NCBI GenBank assembly: GCA_035939775.1
Contig: DASZFO010000104.1
Location: 1 to 57,945, forward strand
Length of the DNA: 57,945 bases
From: Pirellulales bacterium
Lineage (GTDB): Bacteria > Planctomycetota > Planctomycetia > Pirellulales > DATAWG01
Direction: 5' to 3'
Shown in pieces: positions 28,376-37,939 of this stretch. The position numbers and the translations under genes are program-made. The notes under the pieces are model-generated. The model searched no databases and was not told the DNA's origin. It was given only the letters and a program-made list of their open reading frames with translations. Numbering within the stretch: position 1 is the stretch's first letter; every line of letters starts with the position of its first letter.

Positions 28376-29620
28376 TCACCGCAGCGGATCCGCCAGCAGG
28401 GGCACCGCTCCCGGCGCGGCGCCAATGGCGGTTTGCCCGCCGAATCGTTTCAACCGCCGGGCGAAGCGGATTGCGGGGCCTTCGATTGCCAGGTGCAATG
28501 CGTGGGCCACGCCGATGCTGGCCGCCAGGCTGAGCACGAGCCAGAAGGCAGCGGCCACCGCCGAGTCGCCGGTGAGTTCGTAGCCGAGCGTCGTGATGAT
28601 CCAGCTTATCGGATAATGGATCAGGTACAGAGAGTACGAAATCTTGCCGAGCCGCTGGAGCCAGCCGAAGTTGAGCCAGCGCTGCGAACGGCCCGTCTGA
28701 ATGACGCCGTAGATGGCCACTCCCGTGATGAGCGCTATCCGCATATCGAGCGTCCACTCGATCTGCTGCCGCATCAGAATCGCGGCTACATAAGCCCAAA
28801 ACGCCAGCTTCGGCGTGCGCCCCTCGAGCGTCCACCAAGCCAACGCCCCGAGGAAGAAGAAGGCGAAGAAATGGACCACCCAGTCGGTGTTGTCGCGGTC
28901 CAGGCTGAACCAAAACAACGAAGCCACGGCCAGCGGAGCGAACGTGAGAATCAGCGGCAGCCAATGCGCTCCCTCGGCCCGATCGCTGCAATGCGCCGTC
29001 AACCGTTGGGCAAAACCCAACAGCACGGCAAACAGGATGTAGAACTGCACCTCGATGCAGAGCGTCCAGAAACCGGCCGATAGGTTTTGGTAACCCAGGA
29101 TGTTCTGCAAGTAAAACACGTGAGCGAGCACCTGGTCCCAAGTCGGGGCGTCGTCCATCAATCCGTCGTCGATATCGAACATCGAACTGGTGATCGCATA
29201 CAGACCGATGACGAATGCGATCGTGAACCAATAAGGCGGGTCGAGGCGCAGCGATCGACGGAGTGCGAAATTGCCCAGGTAGCTGGGCGTGATCCGCGCA
29301 CCGCGGAGCGTGTAGGCAATCACGAATCCGCTAATCACGAAAAACATCTGCACGCCCGCCCAGCCGTGGTGCAGCGCGAAATCCAACGGCTTGGGCACGA
29401 CCGTCGCAGCCAGCTCGGGCAACGGCCCGTAGTGATAAATGTGAAACGCGGCCACCCCAAGCGCCGCCAGCCCGCGCAGTGCATCGACAAACGCGAATCG
29501 TTGACCGCTTGCTTCGACCGTCGCGATCGCGGCCTTGCTGCCCGCCGCGGCGACTCGATCGCGAAACAAACTCGTCCGCGTACGACGCACCGCGGCCATC
29601 ATCGCTTTCGGAAACTCCAT
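28376..29620 (-). CDS. Acyltransferase 3 family membrane protein
   Basis: 414 residues, ATG start. After a basic 35-residue N-terminus comes the family signature FVDALRGLAALGVAAFHIYH with the catalytic His, then GVQMFFVISGFVIAYTL and the SYLGNFALRRSLRLDPPYW segment with its conserved Arg residues. About ten hydrophobic helices follow. OafA/YrhL-type enzymes transfer acyl groups (often acetyl) to sugars of surface polysaccharides at the inner membrane. No SGNH extension is present. It stands alone between IS110 and the Hsp70 operon; the substrate cannot be told. Confidence 0.9.
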   Translation of the reverse strand: MEFPKAMMAAVRRTRTSLFRDRVAAAGSKAAIATVEASGQRFAFVDALRGLAALGVAAFHIYHYGPLPELAATVVPKPLDFALHHGWAGVQMFFVISGFVIAYTLRGARITPSYLGNFALRRSLRLDPPYWFTIAFVIGLYAITSSMFDIDDGLMDDAPTWDQVLAHVFYLQNILGYQNLSAGFWTLCIEVQFYILFAVLLGFAQRLTAHCSDRAEGAHWLPLILTFAPLAVASLFWFSLDRDNTDWVVHFFAFFFLGALAWWTLEGRTPKLAFWAYVAAILMRQQIEWTLDMRIALITGVAIYGVIQTGRSQRWLNFGWLQRLGKISYSLYLIHYPISWIITTLGYELTGDSAVAAAFWLVLSLAASIGVAHALHLAIEGPAIRFARRLKRFGGQTAIGAAPGAVPLLADPLR

Positions 29621-29948
29621 TTTTCTCTCTCCGGTCGAGCATTCTCAAAGCAGCAAAAACATGACCGATCGCGACGACCTCCATCTTGCCGTCGTCCGCG
29701 ATTATCGAGTTTCGCCGCTTTGGCCAATAGGGGGCCAAAGCTGTAGCAACTCACGCGCCGTTGGGCTGATCCGGCCTGCAGCGCGAATGCCGCTGGCGGC
29801 ATAAGCCCGGCTCGGCTAGCAACTTATGTGCGGCGTGCCGCTTATGCCGAGAAATCCGGCGTGACAGCATTGTTCAATCTCGACGTGCAAAATGCTTAGA
29901 AACTGCGCTGGTCTTTAACGCATCTGAAATCTAGCTCAGAGCAGCTGC
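29621..29948. other. Gene-free spacer upstream of acyltransferase gene
   Basis: No convincing gene. It contains imperfect palindromes rich in GGCATAAG/CTTATGCC (about 29800-29851) and should carry the acyltransferase promoter. It runs into the BIME-like element at 29949. Confidence 0.5.
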
Positions 29949-30047
29949 GTAGGGTGCGTCAAGTCCGCGCTGACGCACCGGAACCCGGCAGCACGTTCGA
30001 TTGATCGTGGCGCGCGGTGCGTCTGCGCTTCGCTGGACACACCCTAC
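29949..30047. repeat. BIME-like inverted repeat, GTAGGGTG family
   Basis: It starts GTAGGGTGCGTCAAGTCCGC and ends GCTGGACACACCCTAC, with inner GACGCACCG/CGGTGCGTC-like arms and a longer central loop than copies at 716-788 and 43625-43698. It lies 15 bases from the stop of the second Hsp70 gene. Confidence 0.8.
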
Positions 30048-30062
30048 GGCTTCAACTCTACC

Positions 30063-32900
30063 TCAAAGTAGCCGCAATCCTTGCGGCAGGCTTTCGCCGA
30101 ATACGAGGCTCTGCTCAGCTTCTTCAAGCTGCCCACCATCGGCGACAAGCTGGATGAAATGCGGCGGCACTTGGCGCACGTTGAACCAATCGAGCACTTT
30201 CGAGCGCAGCGAGTCCGGCACGTCGCGATAGCGATCCCCCGTCTTGCGCGCCATCTGCATCAGCGCCAGCGGAATGGTCTCCACTTCTTTCGGCAGCTTC
30301 ATCAATCGCTCGGCCCATTGAATCACAATATCCGCCGGGACGACCGTATTGAGCGGGCCATACATCGGCACGCGCTGGCCGATTCGCCCGAGCGCCCAGA
30401 TCGCCGCGCTCTCGACCGTGCTCACCTTTTCGCGCGGGGCGATGTCGAGCAGCGTGTTGCCCAAGTCGATCTTGTCGGGGATGCTCAATAATTCGAGCGA
30501 GCCGAGCATGCGCCACAACTCCGCCGCCTCGTGCGATCCGGATCGCGATTCCAGCCCGCGGCCTTTCGCCAGGGCCCGATGAGCGTTGCGAATCTCGGCG
30601 ATTGGCGGCTGGGCGAGCGCTCGCTGCTGGCCCGCCGGCAACCCGCCCGCGATCCGCCGCCAGAGAATCCACCACTCGGCTCGCGAAGTGGGATTGTTGT
30701 AGGCGAGCGAGCCGAGCAGCCGCCGCGTCTGCGCCACGCGCCAATCATCGACGGCCATTCCATAGCCGGGGCGCAGCGCGAAGCCGAGCAAGCTGAGCCA
30801 GCGGGCCTCGTGGGCAGGGCTTCGTTTCCGCCCCGCCTCGACCTCCATCAGCGCTTCCCACATCTCGCGCATTAAGGACGGCGGCCAAGCGGATCGGGGG
30901 ATCTCGGTCACTTCCGCCAGGCGTTTGACGAGACTCTCCGGCTTGAGGCGCTCGGCATCGCTCGCCGAGCCGAAAGTCTGGCGGATCAACTGCCGGCAGG
31001 CGTCTAATAGCGCTAGATCGACGATGCCCGCCCGCTCGCCGAGACCTTCGTGACCGGCCAGGTCAGTTCGCGTCGCCGCCCGAACGTCGAATTGAAGCCG
31101 CCACGTTCGCGGACCGGCGATCTCGCTGCACCAAAGTTCGAGCGTGCCGATCTCCGTAAGCCGCACGTGCAGATGAACGGCGACGTGGTCGGCCGCGCCG
31201 GTTTTCTTGCCGGATTGCAGCACGGTGCGGATCGGCGGCAGCGCGGTCATCCGCTCGGGATCAATCGCGGCGATGTCACCCGCGCGAGCGGTAAGCTGCG
31301 TGCTGGAAACATACAGCGGGAACTCGACCGGCTGCCGGATGAGCAGGTGAAACTCGCGATCCGTCAGCTCGATCGACTGCCCCTCTTCGATGCCCGCCGG
31401 CAGAATGCAGACCGCCGACGGCGCGTCATCGGCAGTCGTGGCGCCGATGAAATACGATCGCGCCAAACCGGCGGCAATCCGCACTCCCTGCCCGCGGCGC
31501 ACCATGCCGTAATGGGCGGCCCCGCGCGCGACGGCCAAATCGCGGCGCTCGTTCTCGAGCGCTTGCGGCTGCCAGATTTGCCGGCCGGTGGGAAACCAAG
31601 AGCAAATCACGTCCAAAAGGCGGTCGCGCAAAAGCGGCGCATCGAATACGCCACCGTTGAAGAGCACCACATCGGGGCGGGCCGGATCGTGGTCGGTCGG
31701 CCGCGCCGCGCCGGGCGGCAGCGCCACAAACCGATGCGCCGTAAGAAAGGCCGCGAGATAGCGCGTGATCGCCGAATCCGCCGCGTAAGGCAAGCCGAAC
31801 TCTTGAAACCCCGACCGCCGCGCAACTGGTTTTTCGTCGAGCGGTACGAGCGGGAAAAAGCCGTCCACCAGCAACCGCTGCACTTCGTCGCGCGCGAGTT
31901 CCACTTGCAATCCACCGCCGATCAGCCGCGAGCCGGAGCCGGGAAGACTCAGCGTCAATCGTTCGGGAGGTTGATCTCCTAACAACGCTTCCTTCACCTG
32001 CCGCGAGCGCTGCACCAGCACCGACCATTGCCGCGGCTCGAGCTTGCCGCCGCCGACGAGCTTCTGCTCGACGTGATGCGCGAGCGCCAGATCGAGATTG
32101 TCGCCCCCCAGGATCAGATGCTCGCCAACCGCCACACGATGAAACTGCGTCTTTCCCTGGCCGTCGCGATCGACGCGGATCAGCGTGAAATCGGAGGTCC
32201 CGCCACCGATGTCGCAAATCAAAATCTTTTGCCCCGGCTGGACCAATTGCTCCCAATCCTCGCGGTGGGCATTGATCCATTGATAAATGGCCGCTTGCGG
32301 CTCTTCGATGAGCACCACGCGCGGCAGCCCGGCCGCGGCCGCCGCCTTGACCGTCAACTCGCGGGCAACTTCATCGAACGAGGCGGGGAGCGTGAGCACG
32401 ACCTCTTGAACCTCAAGCGGCTCGCGCGGAAAGCGATGATTCCAGGCCGCCCGGATATGCGCCAGATACCGCCTGCTCACCTCGACCGGCGACAGCCGAT
32501 CGACGTCGGGCGCGCCGTGCCAGGGCAACAGGTCCGCGAGCCGATCGACCCCCGAATGACAAAGCCACGACTTGGCCGAGGCGATCAACCGGCCCGGAAC
32601 GATCGCGCCCTGATCGCGGGCGAAGACGCCGACCGCGTAACCGGAATCCTCCTTGCTCCACTGCAGCCGCAAGGCGCCAGCGGCGAATTCGCCTTCGGCC
32701 CGCTGATAGTGGAACGACGGCAGCGTCTCGCGGGCTTCGACCACACCGGGCGCGACAAGTTGTGGTACACCGAACGTCTCAACCTGCCATCGCTCGGCAC
32801 TCGTATCGACGAACGCGACGGCCGAATTGGTCGTTCCCAAATCGATGCCGACGACGTAGCGGCTGGCGGTTTCGGAGTTTTCAATCGGTTCAGTGGTCAT
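30063..32900 (-). CDS. Large Hsp70-like protein with DUF3731-type C-terminus
   Basis: 945 residues from the ATG at 32900, which overlaps the preceding Hsp70 stop (ATGA) and has AAGGGAA upstream. The N-terminal half is an actin-fold ATPase: VVGIDLGTTNSAVAF, EVVLTLPASFDEVARELTVKA, EEPQAAIYQW, ILICDIGGGTSDFTLIRV. Instead of a DnaK substrate domain there is a beta-rich region and then a long helical C-terminus (about 600-945: SLMREMWEALMEVEAGRKRS, ESAAIWALGRIGQRVPMYG) that resembles DUF3731. The pair with a shorter Hsp70 and DUF2760 is a conserved bacterial module of unknown role. It acts in the cytoplasm, presumably as a chaperone-like ATPase. Confidence 0.85.
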   Translation of the reverse strand: MTTEPIENSETASRYVVGIDLGTTNSAVAFVDTSAERWQVETFGVPQLVAPGVVEARETLPSFHYQRAEGEFAAGALRLQWSKEDSGYAVGVFARDQGAIVPGRLIASAKSWLCHSGVDRLADLLPWHGAPDVDRLSPVEVSRRYLAHIRAAWNHRFPREPLEVQEVVLTLPASFDEVARELTVKAAAAAGLPRVVLIEEPQAAIYQWINAHREDWEQLVQPGQKILICDIGGGTSDFTLIRVDRDGQGKTQFHRVAVGEHLILGGDNLDLALAHHVEQKLVGGGKLEPRQWSVLVQRSRQVKEALLGDQPPERLTLSLPGSGSRLIGGGLQVELARDEVQRLLVDGFFPLVPLDEKPVARRSGFQEFGLPYAADSAITRYLAAFLTAHRFVALPPGAARPTDHDPARPDVVLFNGGVFDAPLLRDRLLDVICSWFPTGRQIWQPQALENERRDLAVARGAAHYGMVRRGQGVRIAAGLARSYFIGATTADDAPSAVCILPAGIEEGQSIELTDREFHLLIRQPVEFPLYVSSTQLTARAGDIAAIDPERMTALPPIRTVLQSGKKTGAADHVAVHLHVRLTEIGTLELWCSEIAGPRTWRLQFDVRAATRTDLAGHEGLGERAGIVDLALLDACRQLIRQTFGSASDAERLKPESLVKRLAEVTEIPRSAWPPSLMREMWEALMEVEAGRKRSPAHEARWLSLLGFALRPGYGMAVDDWRVAQTRRLLGSLAYNNPTSRAEWWILWRRIAGGLPAGQQRALAQPPIAEIRNAHRALAKGRGLESRSGSHEAAELWRMLGSLELLSIPDKIDLGNTLLDIAPREKVSTVESAAIWALGRIGQRVPMYGPLNTVVPADIVIQWAERLMKLPKEVETIPLALMQMARKTGDRYRDVPDSLRSKVLDWFNVRQVPPHFIQLVADGGQLEEAEQSLVFGESLPQGLRLL

Positions 32901-34696
32901 TTCCCTTCCGCGTCTTCTCGGACGCTGAATTCTAGCTTCCAGCGATGATCGGAATTCGTGCTCACGCACCAGAGTTCGAAGACACCGAGTTCTGTGATGT
33001 GGGAATGGAATCGGACCGGCACATAGGGATCTTCCAAATCCTGGGCGGGCGGAAGCGTTGCTTCGAGCGAATCGGTCTCCGACAATTCATCGTCGCTCCA
33101 AGAGCCGAGCATGACGCCCGGCTTGTCGTTTTTGCGAACGGCGGAGCTGAAGAAGCGAAACACCGAATGCTCGCCGACGACCACGCCGACCTCGCCACCG
33201 GGGACATCCGCTTCCGTCCCTTCTTCCATCCCGAACGGCACGACGCACAGCGCTCGCAGCGGGCGAACGGCGCCGGGGATCGCCAACCCGGCCGTCTCGA
33301 TGCCGACGTAGTACGACCGCGCCGTTCCGCCGCGGATGCGGATGCCGCGACCCTGCTTCGCCGAGCCATAGCAGGCGGCGCCGCGAGCGACGGCGAGTTC
33401 CAAATCGTGGTTCCCCTCCAGGCACTTCGGCGCCGCTTTCGCGCCGAACCAGCCGCTTAGCACCTCGACCAACCGCTCGCGGAGCAAGTCGGCCTTGAAC
33501 ACTCCGCCGTTGAAGAGCAGATGCGTCGGCCGGATTGGGCCATTCTTCGCATCGCCTTGTGCAGCAAGGAAGGCCGCCAGGTGCCGCGTGATGGCCGTAT
33601 CGGATTCGAACGGGAGCCCGATCTCGCGGAAGCCGCTGGCCCGCCGCTGCGCCGGCTTATCGGTCAGAGCGCAGGCAGGAAAGAAACCGTCCAAGAGAAG
33701 CGCGCTGGCCGTCTTGCGGTCGAAATCGACCGAGATCGTGCCGCCGATCAACTTGCTCCCGCGGCCGAGGATCGTCACCGGATGCTTCTTTGGACCGTCC
33801 GCCGCGAAGAGTGTTTCCTTCGCTGTTCGGCAGGCATGCCAGAGCGAGACCGATTGCCAGGGATCCAGCTCAACTTTCTTTTCATTGAACGCGGCAGTCA
33901 CCTGATGAGCCAGCGCCAAATCCATATTGTCGCCACCCACCAGGATATGATTGCCGACCGCGATCCGCCTCAGGGCCAGCTCGCCATCCTCTTCGGTCAC
34001 TCCGATCAGCGTCAGATCGGTCGTGCCGCCGCCAACATCGCAAACGAGGAGCGTATCGCCCACTTTCAGCTCGCGCCGCCAGGCGTCGCCCCGATCGGCG
34101 AGCCAAGCGTAGACCGCCGCCTGCGGCTCTTCGAGCAGCACCAGGTTGTCCGGCAGTCCGGCCGTGATCGCCGCCTCGCGCGTGAGTTCGCGGCCGCTGG
34201 CGTCGAACGAGGCGGGCACCGTGAGCACGACCTGCTGCTCGCGAACCGGCGCGTCGGGAAACGCGGCTTCCCAGGCGGCGATCAAATGTTGCAGATAGCG
34301 CCGCGAGGCGGCGACCGGCGAGACTTTCGGCACCTCCTCCGGCGCTCCGAACGGCAAGATCGGCTGGTGCCGATCGACGCGGCTGTGGCAAAGCCACGAT
34401 TTGGCCGCGACGACCGACCGCATCGGCACGTCGGCCGCCTGCTTGCGCGCCAATTCGCCGACGACGTGGTCCCGTCCTTTCTCCCACGGCAGATCGTAGG
34501 CGCCGGAGCCGCGCTCATGCTCGGCCGCCAGATAGAGGAACGACGGCAGCATCGAACGCGCTTCGACCAACGACGGCGCGACAAGCTGCGGCACCGGCAG
34601 AATCTCGACCGCCACGTTCTCGACCCCCAGCGGCAAAAAAGCCAGTACGCTGTTGGTCGTCCCCAGGTCGATGCCCAAGACATATTTGGCAGCCAT
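32897..34696 (-). CDS. Hsp70-like protein (first of pair)
   Basis: 599 residues from the ATG at 34696, one base after the DUF2760 stop. ATPase motifs: YVLGIDLGTTNSVLAFLPLG, QQVVLTVPASFDASGRELTR, LLEEPQAAVYAWLADRG, LLVCDVGGGTTDLTLIGVTE. The C-terminal 200 residues are beta-rich (HSVFRFFSSAVRKNDKPGVM; ELGVFELWCVSTNSDHRWKL), loosely like a DnaK beta-sandwich, but the helical lid and the EEVD-like end are missing. It is distinct from canonical DnaK, which was not seen here. Translationally coupled with both neighbours, it likely forms a complex with the larger Hsp70. Confidence 0.85.
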   Translation of the reverse strand: MAAKYVLGIDLGTTNSVLAFLPLGVENVAVEILPVPQLVAPSLVEARSMLPSFLYLAAEHERGSGAYDLPWEKGRDHVVGELARKQAADVPMRSVVAAKSWLCHSRVDRHQPILPFGAPEEVPKVSPVAASRRYLQHLIAAWEAAFPDAPVREQQVVLTVPASFDASGRELTREAAITAGLPDNLVLLEEPQAAVYAWLADRGDAWRRELKVGDTLLVCDVGGGTTDLTLIGVTEEDGELALRRIAVGNHILVGGDNMDLALAHQVTAAFNEKKVELDPWQSVSLWHACRTAKETLFAADGPKKHPVTILGRGSKLIGGTISVDFDRKTASALLLDGFFPACALTDKPAQRRASGFREIGLPFESDTAITRHLAAFLAAQGDAKNGPIRPTHLLFNGGVFKADLLRERLVEVLSGWFGAKAAPKCLEGNHDLELAVARGAACYGSAKQGRGIRIRGGTARSYYVGIETAGLAIPGAVRPLRALCVVPFGMEEGTEADVPGGEVGVVVGEHSVFRFFSSAVRKNDKPGVMLGSWSDDELSETDSLEATLPPAQDLEDPYVPVRFHSHITELGVFELWCVSTNSDHRWKLEFSVREDAEGK

Positions 34697-34697
34697 A

Positions 34698-35243
34698 TCA
34701 AGCAATCTCGACTTCCGCGGGGGCCACAACGAGCAGCGCTTTCTCGCCGCCGCTCCACTCGGGCAGGTCGCAGCGCGTGGCTTCCCATCCGTGATGACAA
34801 AGCTTGCCGCGAAATGGCGGCGGGCCGGTGACGTTGCCGCTCAAATGAATCCGCGTTGGATCGAAGCCGTCGGGCACGTCGACCATTGCGCCTTCTGCCG
34901 CTGACTCGATCTGCTTCAACCCGAAAACCCGCTCGATCGCCGCGGCACACTCGCGATGGATGTCGCGCACGGCGGCGCCGATCTGGGCGTCACTGTAACC
35001 GGCGATCGGCTCCTGGAAAAAGTCGACCAGCCGCGCCTCGCGCTGTAGCGCCGCCAGCAGGTTCAAAGCGTCGTTGCGCGCGTCAGCTTTTTTTGCGGGC
35101 TTCGGCGCCGACACTTCCACCACTGGCTTCTGCTCGATCGCCGGCAGGTTCTGTCCCTCGAGCGCCCGCTCCACCTGCTCGGCCACCAAGGCGTTCGCCA
35201 ACACCCGAAAAAACGCCCGAAACGCCAGTGCGATTCTATGCAT
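34698..35243 (-). CDS. DUF2760 family protein
   Basis: 181 residues from the ATG at 35243. N-terminal helix MHRIALAFRAFFRVLANALV, an Ala/Pro/Lys linker, then the conserved block NLLAALQREARLVDFFQEPI followed by AGYSDAQIGAAVRDIHRECA, and a C-terminal beta region VTGPPPFRGKLCHHGWEATR. This pattern is the DUF2760 family, which is typically encoded next to two Hsp70-like genes, as here. Its biochemical role is unknown; the strict order DUF2760-Hsp70-Hsp70 suggests an adaptor or client. Confidence 0.8.
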   Translation of the reverse strand: MHRIALAFRAFFRVLANALVAEQVERALEGQNLPAIEQKPVVEVSAPKPAKKADARNDALNLLAALQREARLVDFFQEPIAGYSDAQIGAAVRDIHRECAAAIERVFGLKQIESAAEGAMVDVPDGFDPTRIHLSGNVTGPPPFRGKLCHHGWEATRCDLPEWSGGEKALLVVAPAEVEIA

Positions 35244-35281
35244 AGTCGGATTCGATTGAAGGACGGTCGTTGCTTCAACGC

Positions 35282-36586
35282 CTACGTATACCGCACATCG
35301 CGGAATTCCGGCTCGAAGAAGGCGGGCAAGAGGCCGTCGGCGTGGAGCAGGCCGGCGCGGGTGAGGCGAATTTCGTCGCCGTCGAGTTCGACGTAGCCGT
35401 CGTCTTGATGCTGCTTCCAAACATCTAGCCACTCGTCAACAATCTCCGCGCCGAACTTGTCGCGGAAATAGGCCGCGTCGAGCCGGCCCGTTTTGAGCTG
35501 GAGGATCATCTCGCGAATGAGAAGCTGGTGTGGCGTCGGCCGCATTCCGCGACCCAGCGGCAACTCGCCGCGCTCCAGCGGTCCGACGTACTGCGGCCAG
35601 TCGGGCAGGTTCTGATAGTGCACGCCGGACACATGACCGAAGCTGGCCACGCCGGTCGCGAGCAAATCGCTCCCGCGCCAGAGATTGTCGCGATAGCTGA
35701 AGTTCACCTTGTTCTTGTCTTTTACCAGCGTGTAGGCGCTCGAGACGGAATAGCCCGCGGCGAGCAGCTCGTCAAACGCATGATCGACCCAGGCCCGCTT
35801 GGTCGGCCAATCGGCCACGGGCGTCTCGATGCGATTGCCGAGGATGTCTTGCGAATAGACTGTGTTGAACGGCAGCTCCATCTGATAAATGGTGACGCTG
35901 TCGGGCGAGAGGTCGATCGTGCGGCGGATGTTTTCGCGCCAATTTTCCCACGTTTCGCCGACCATGCCGGAGATCAGATCGATGTTCGTCTCGGGGAACG
36001 CCGCGTCCTGAATCCACTGCCAGGATTTGTACACTTCGCCCGACAGGTGCGCCCGGCCGTTTTCCTCGAGCACGGCGTCGCTGAAGTTCTCGATGCCGAG
36101 GCTGATCCGCGTAATGCCGAGTTCCTTGAGCTTATGGACTTTCGGCTCGGAGAGCGTCCCCGGCTCGCATTCGAACGTGACCTCTTCGGCGTGGTCCCAA
36201 TTGATATTCGCTCGAAGCCGATCGACCAGCGACGTGAGCTGCTTGGCGCTCAAGAAGGAGGGCGTGCCGCCGCCGAAATAGACGAACCGAAACGGCCGGC
36301 CTCCCATCACCGGCAGCCGGCTGACCAACTCGATCTCGCGCGACAAGGCCGCGACGTATTGCTCGACCTCGTGCGCGTTCTTGTCGGTATAGACCCGGAA
36401 ATAGCAGAATTTGCAGCGCTTGCGGCAAAACGGAATGTGGAGATAGAGACCGAGCGGCACGTCAACCGGCGGCGACTCGAGCGCCCGCCGCACTTCCGGC
36501 AGCGCGTCGGCCGTCCATTGCGAAAAGGGGGGATAGTTGGCAATGAAATAACTGCCGACTTCGGTCTTCGTGGTTTCAGTGGTCAT
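35282..36586 (-). CDS. HemN/HemW-like radical SAM protein
   Basis: 434 residues, ATG start. The radical-SAM cluster motif is C54-x3-C58-x2-C61 in HIPFCRKRCKFCYFRVYTDK, with Tyr at 62 rather than Phe. Further HemN-type motifs are FVYFGGGTPSFLSAKQL, ECEPGTLSEPKVHKLKELGI and RISLGIENFSDAVLEENGR. The C-terminal HemN domain (LKTGRLDAAYFRDKFGAEIV) is present. Oxygen-independent coproporphyrinogen oxidases or HemW-type haem chaperones have this architecture; which of the two cannot be told. It lies 38 bases upstream of the DUF2760/Hsp70 pair, so they may share a transcript. Confidence 0.85.
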   Translation of the reverse strand: MTTETTKTEVGSYFIANYPPFSQWTADALPEVRRALESPPVDVPLGLYLHIPFCRKRCKFCYFRVYTDKNAHEVEQYVAALSREIELVSRLPVMGGRPFRFVYFGGGTPSFLSAKQLTSLVDRLRANINWDHAEEVTFECEPGTLSEPKVHKLKELGITRISLGIENFSDAVLEENGRAHLSGEVYKSWQWIQDAAFPETNIDLISGMVGETWENWRENIRRTIDLSPDSVTIYQMELPFNTVYSQDILGNRIETPVADWPTKRAWVDHAFDELLAAGYSVSSAYTLVKDKNKVNFSYRDNLWRGSDLLATGVASFGHVSGVHYQNLPDWPQYVGPLERGELPLGRGMRPTPHQLLIREMILQLKTGRLDAAYFRDKFGAEIVDEWLDVWKQHQDDGYVELDGDEIRLTRAGLLHADGLLPAFFEPEFRDVRYT

Positions 36587-36599
36587 GGATTCCCAATCG

Positions 36600-36644
36600 G
36601 TAGGTCAGGCCGTGGCCTGACAGTCAGGCTAAGAGCCTGACCTA
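36600..36644. repeat. BIME-like double hairpin, GTCAGGC family
   Basis: GTAG, hairpin GTCAGGCCGTGGCCTGAC, spacer, hairpin TCAGGCTAAGAGCCTGA, CTAC. It lies in the 106-base gap between the PQQ-type gene and the HemN-like gene, inside the HemN-like 5' leader. Confidence 0.85.
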
Positions 36645-36692
36645 CGAGTTTTCGGTCTTCGTGGCTTGGGCGGTGATATGTGCGTGGCTAGA

Positions 36693-37892
36693 TTAGGGCG
36701 TCTTCGCTCCTAGGCAGTAAACAATTCCATCGTCGCTGGCGATCAGGATGCGGTTAGAAGCGACGGCGGGACTGCCGGTGAACGAGCCGCCGGCTTCGTA
36801 TTCCCAAACCTTCTTTCCCGAGGCGCGATCGAGAGCCGTAATCCGCCCATCCGTGCCGCCGAAGAACACTCGATCTCCGACGACGACCGGCGAGCAATCC
36901 GCGCGACCGTGAGTTGCAAACTTCCACAAGAGCTTGCCCGACTGCGGGTTCAGCGCGCGCACTTGCCGATGACTGGCGAAGATCACTTCCTCGGGCAATA
37001 CGGCCGCGCTGGAAACGATCTCTGCGTCGTTGGCGTCAGTCCATTTCCAGAGCACCGTCGCCTTCTTCCAATCGATGGCAAAAAACACGCCCCCTTGCGT
37101 GCCGAAGTAGACAGCATCTCCGCGCACCGCGGGAGTCGAGCCGGTCGGCGAATCGATATCAACCGCCCCGACTTCGGTCCCCTTATTCAATTCGACCACG
37201 TGAAACTTGCCGTCGCAACCGGCGAGGAACGCCCGGTCCTCGACCACGGTCGGCGAGCAGCGGAGTTGTTCCTCGAGCTTGAACCGCCAAGCCTCTTTGC
37301 CGCTCTTGGCATTGAGGCTATAGAACGTGGCGTCCTGCGAGTCGAACAGCACGGTGTCTTTGAAGAAATTGGCGCTGGAATCAATCTCGGCCTCCGTCTT
37401 GAAAGACCACTTCGGCTTGCCGGTGGCGGCATCGAGGCAGTAGAACGTGCCGCCGGTGTCGCCAACGTAGATCAGCCCGTTGCGAACGGCCGCAGAGGCG
37501 TTGAATCCGTCTTGCGAAGTGAATTTCCAATGCTCCTTGCCGGAGGCGAGATCGATCGCTCGAAACGCGCCGTCCAGATCGCCGATGTACACCATGCCCT
37601 CGACGACAATCGGTGTCGCGGCAAAGCCCCCTTTGGGGACCTCGAATTTCCAAACTGCGTCGAGATTGTCCGGAAGCGTAGACCGGGCCACGCCGCTGGC
37701 CCACGCATCGCCGCGCACTAGCGGCCAATCGCGGCCGGCAAGGTCAACAGCCGCGATCGCGTCGGCGGTACAACCGAGGCGGCAGACGCCAAAAGCAATC
37801 GAAGCCGCGATTAAGGCGAGAAATAGCGTGTGCCACTGCTGGCTTGCCAGCAGTGAAGCGCGGTTGACCAGCGCTAAACATCGCCTGGGCAT
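36693..37892 (-). CDS. PQQ-type beta-propeller repeat protein
   Basis: 399 residues from the ATG at 37892. Eight related blades are visible, such as GMVYIGDLDGAFRAIDLASG, GLIYVGDTGGTFYCLDAATG and RVFFGGTDGRITALDRASGK. This is the PQQ-like/outer-membrane BamB-type propeller. The N-terminus has a hydrophobic segment (HTLFLALIAASIAFGVCRLG) acting as a signal peptide or anchor, so it is extracytoplasmic. A perfect 10-bp palindrome (37834-37855) falls inside the codons before the signal segment. No enzyme function is evident. It precedes the HemN-like gene, separated by a repeat. Confidence 0.85.
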   Translation of the reverse strand: MPRRCLALVNRASLLASQQWHTLFLALIAASIAFGVCRLGCTADAIAAVDLAGRDWPLVRGDAWASGVARSTLPDNLDAVWKFEVPKGGFAATPIVVEGMVYIGDLDGAFRAIDLASGKEHWKFTSQDGFNASAAVRNGLIYVGDTGGTFYCLDAATGKPKWSFKTEAEIDSSANFFKDTVLFDSQDATFYSLNAKSGKEAWRFKLEEQLRCSPTVVEDRAFLAGCDGKFHVVELNKGTEVGAVDIDSPTGSTPAVRGDAVYFGTQGGVFFAIDWKKATVLWKWTDANDAEIVSSAAVLPEEVIFASHRQVRALNPQSGKLLWKFATHGRADCSPVVVGDRVFFGGTDGRITALDRASGKKVWEYEAGGSFTGSPAVASNRILIASDDGIVYCLGAKTP

Positions 37893-37904
37893 GGCACTTG
37901 TCCA

Positions 37905-37939
37905 ATCCAAAATCCAAAATCGACAATCCACAATCTCAA
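37905..37939. repeat. Heptamer array ATCCAAA at the iron-ADH stop
   Basis: Five units (ATCCAAA, ATCCAAA, ATCGACA, ATCCACA, ATCTCAA). The last contains the iron-alcohol-dehydrogenase stop codon (TGA, 37938-37936). It is the complementary form of the array at 10864-10898. Confidence 0.85.
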
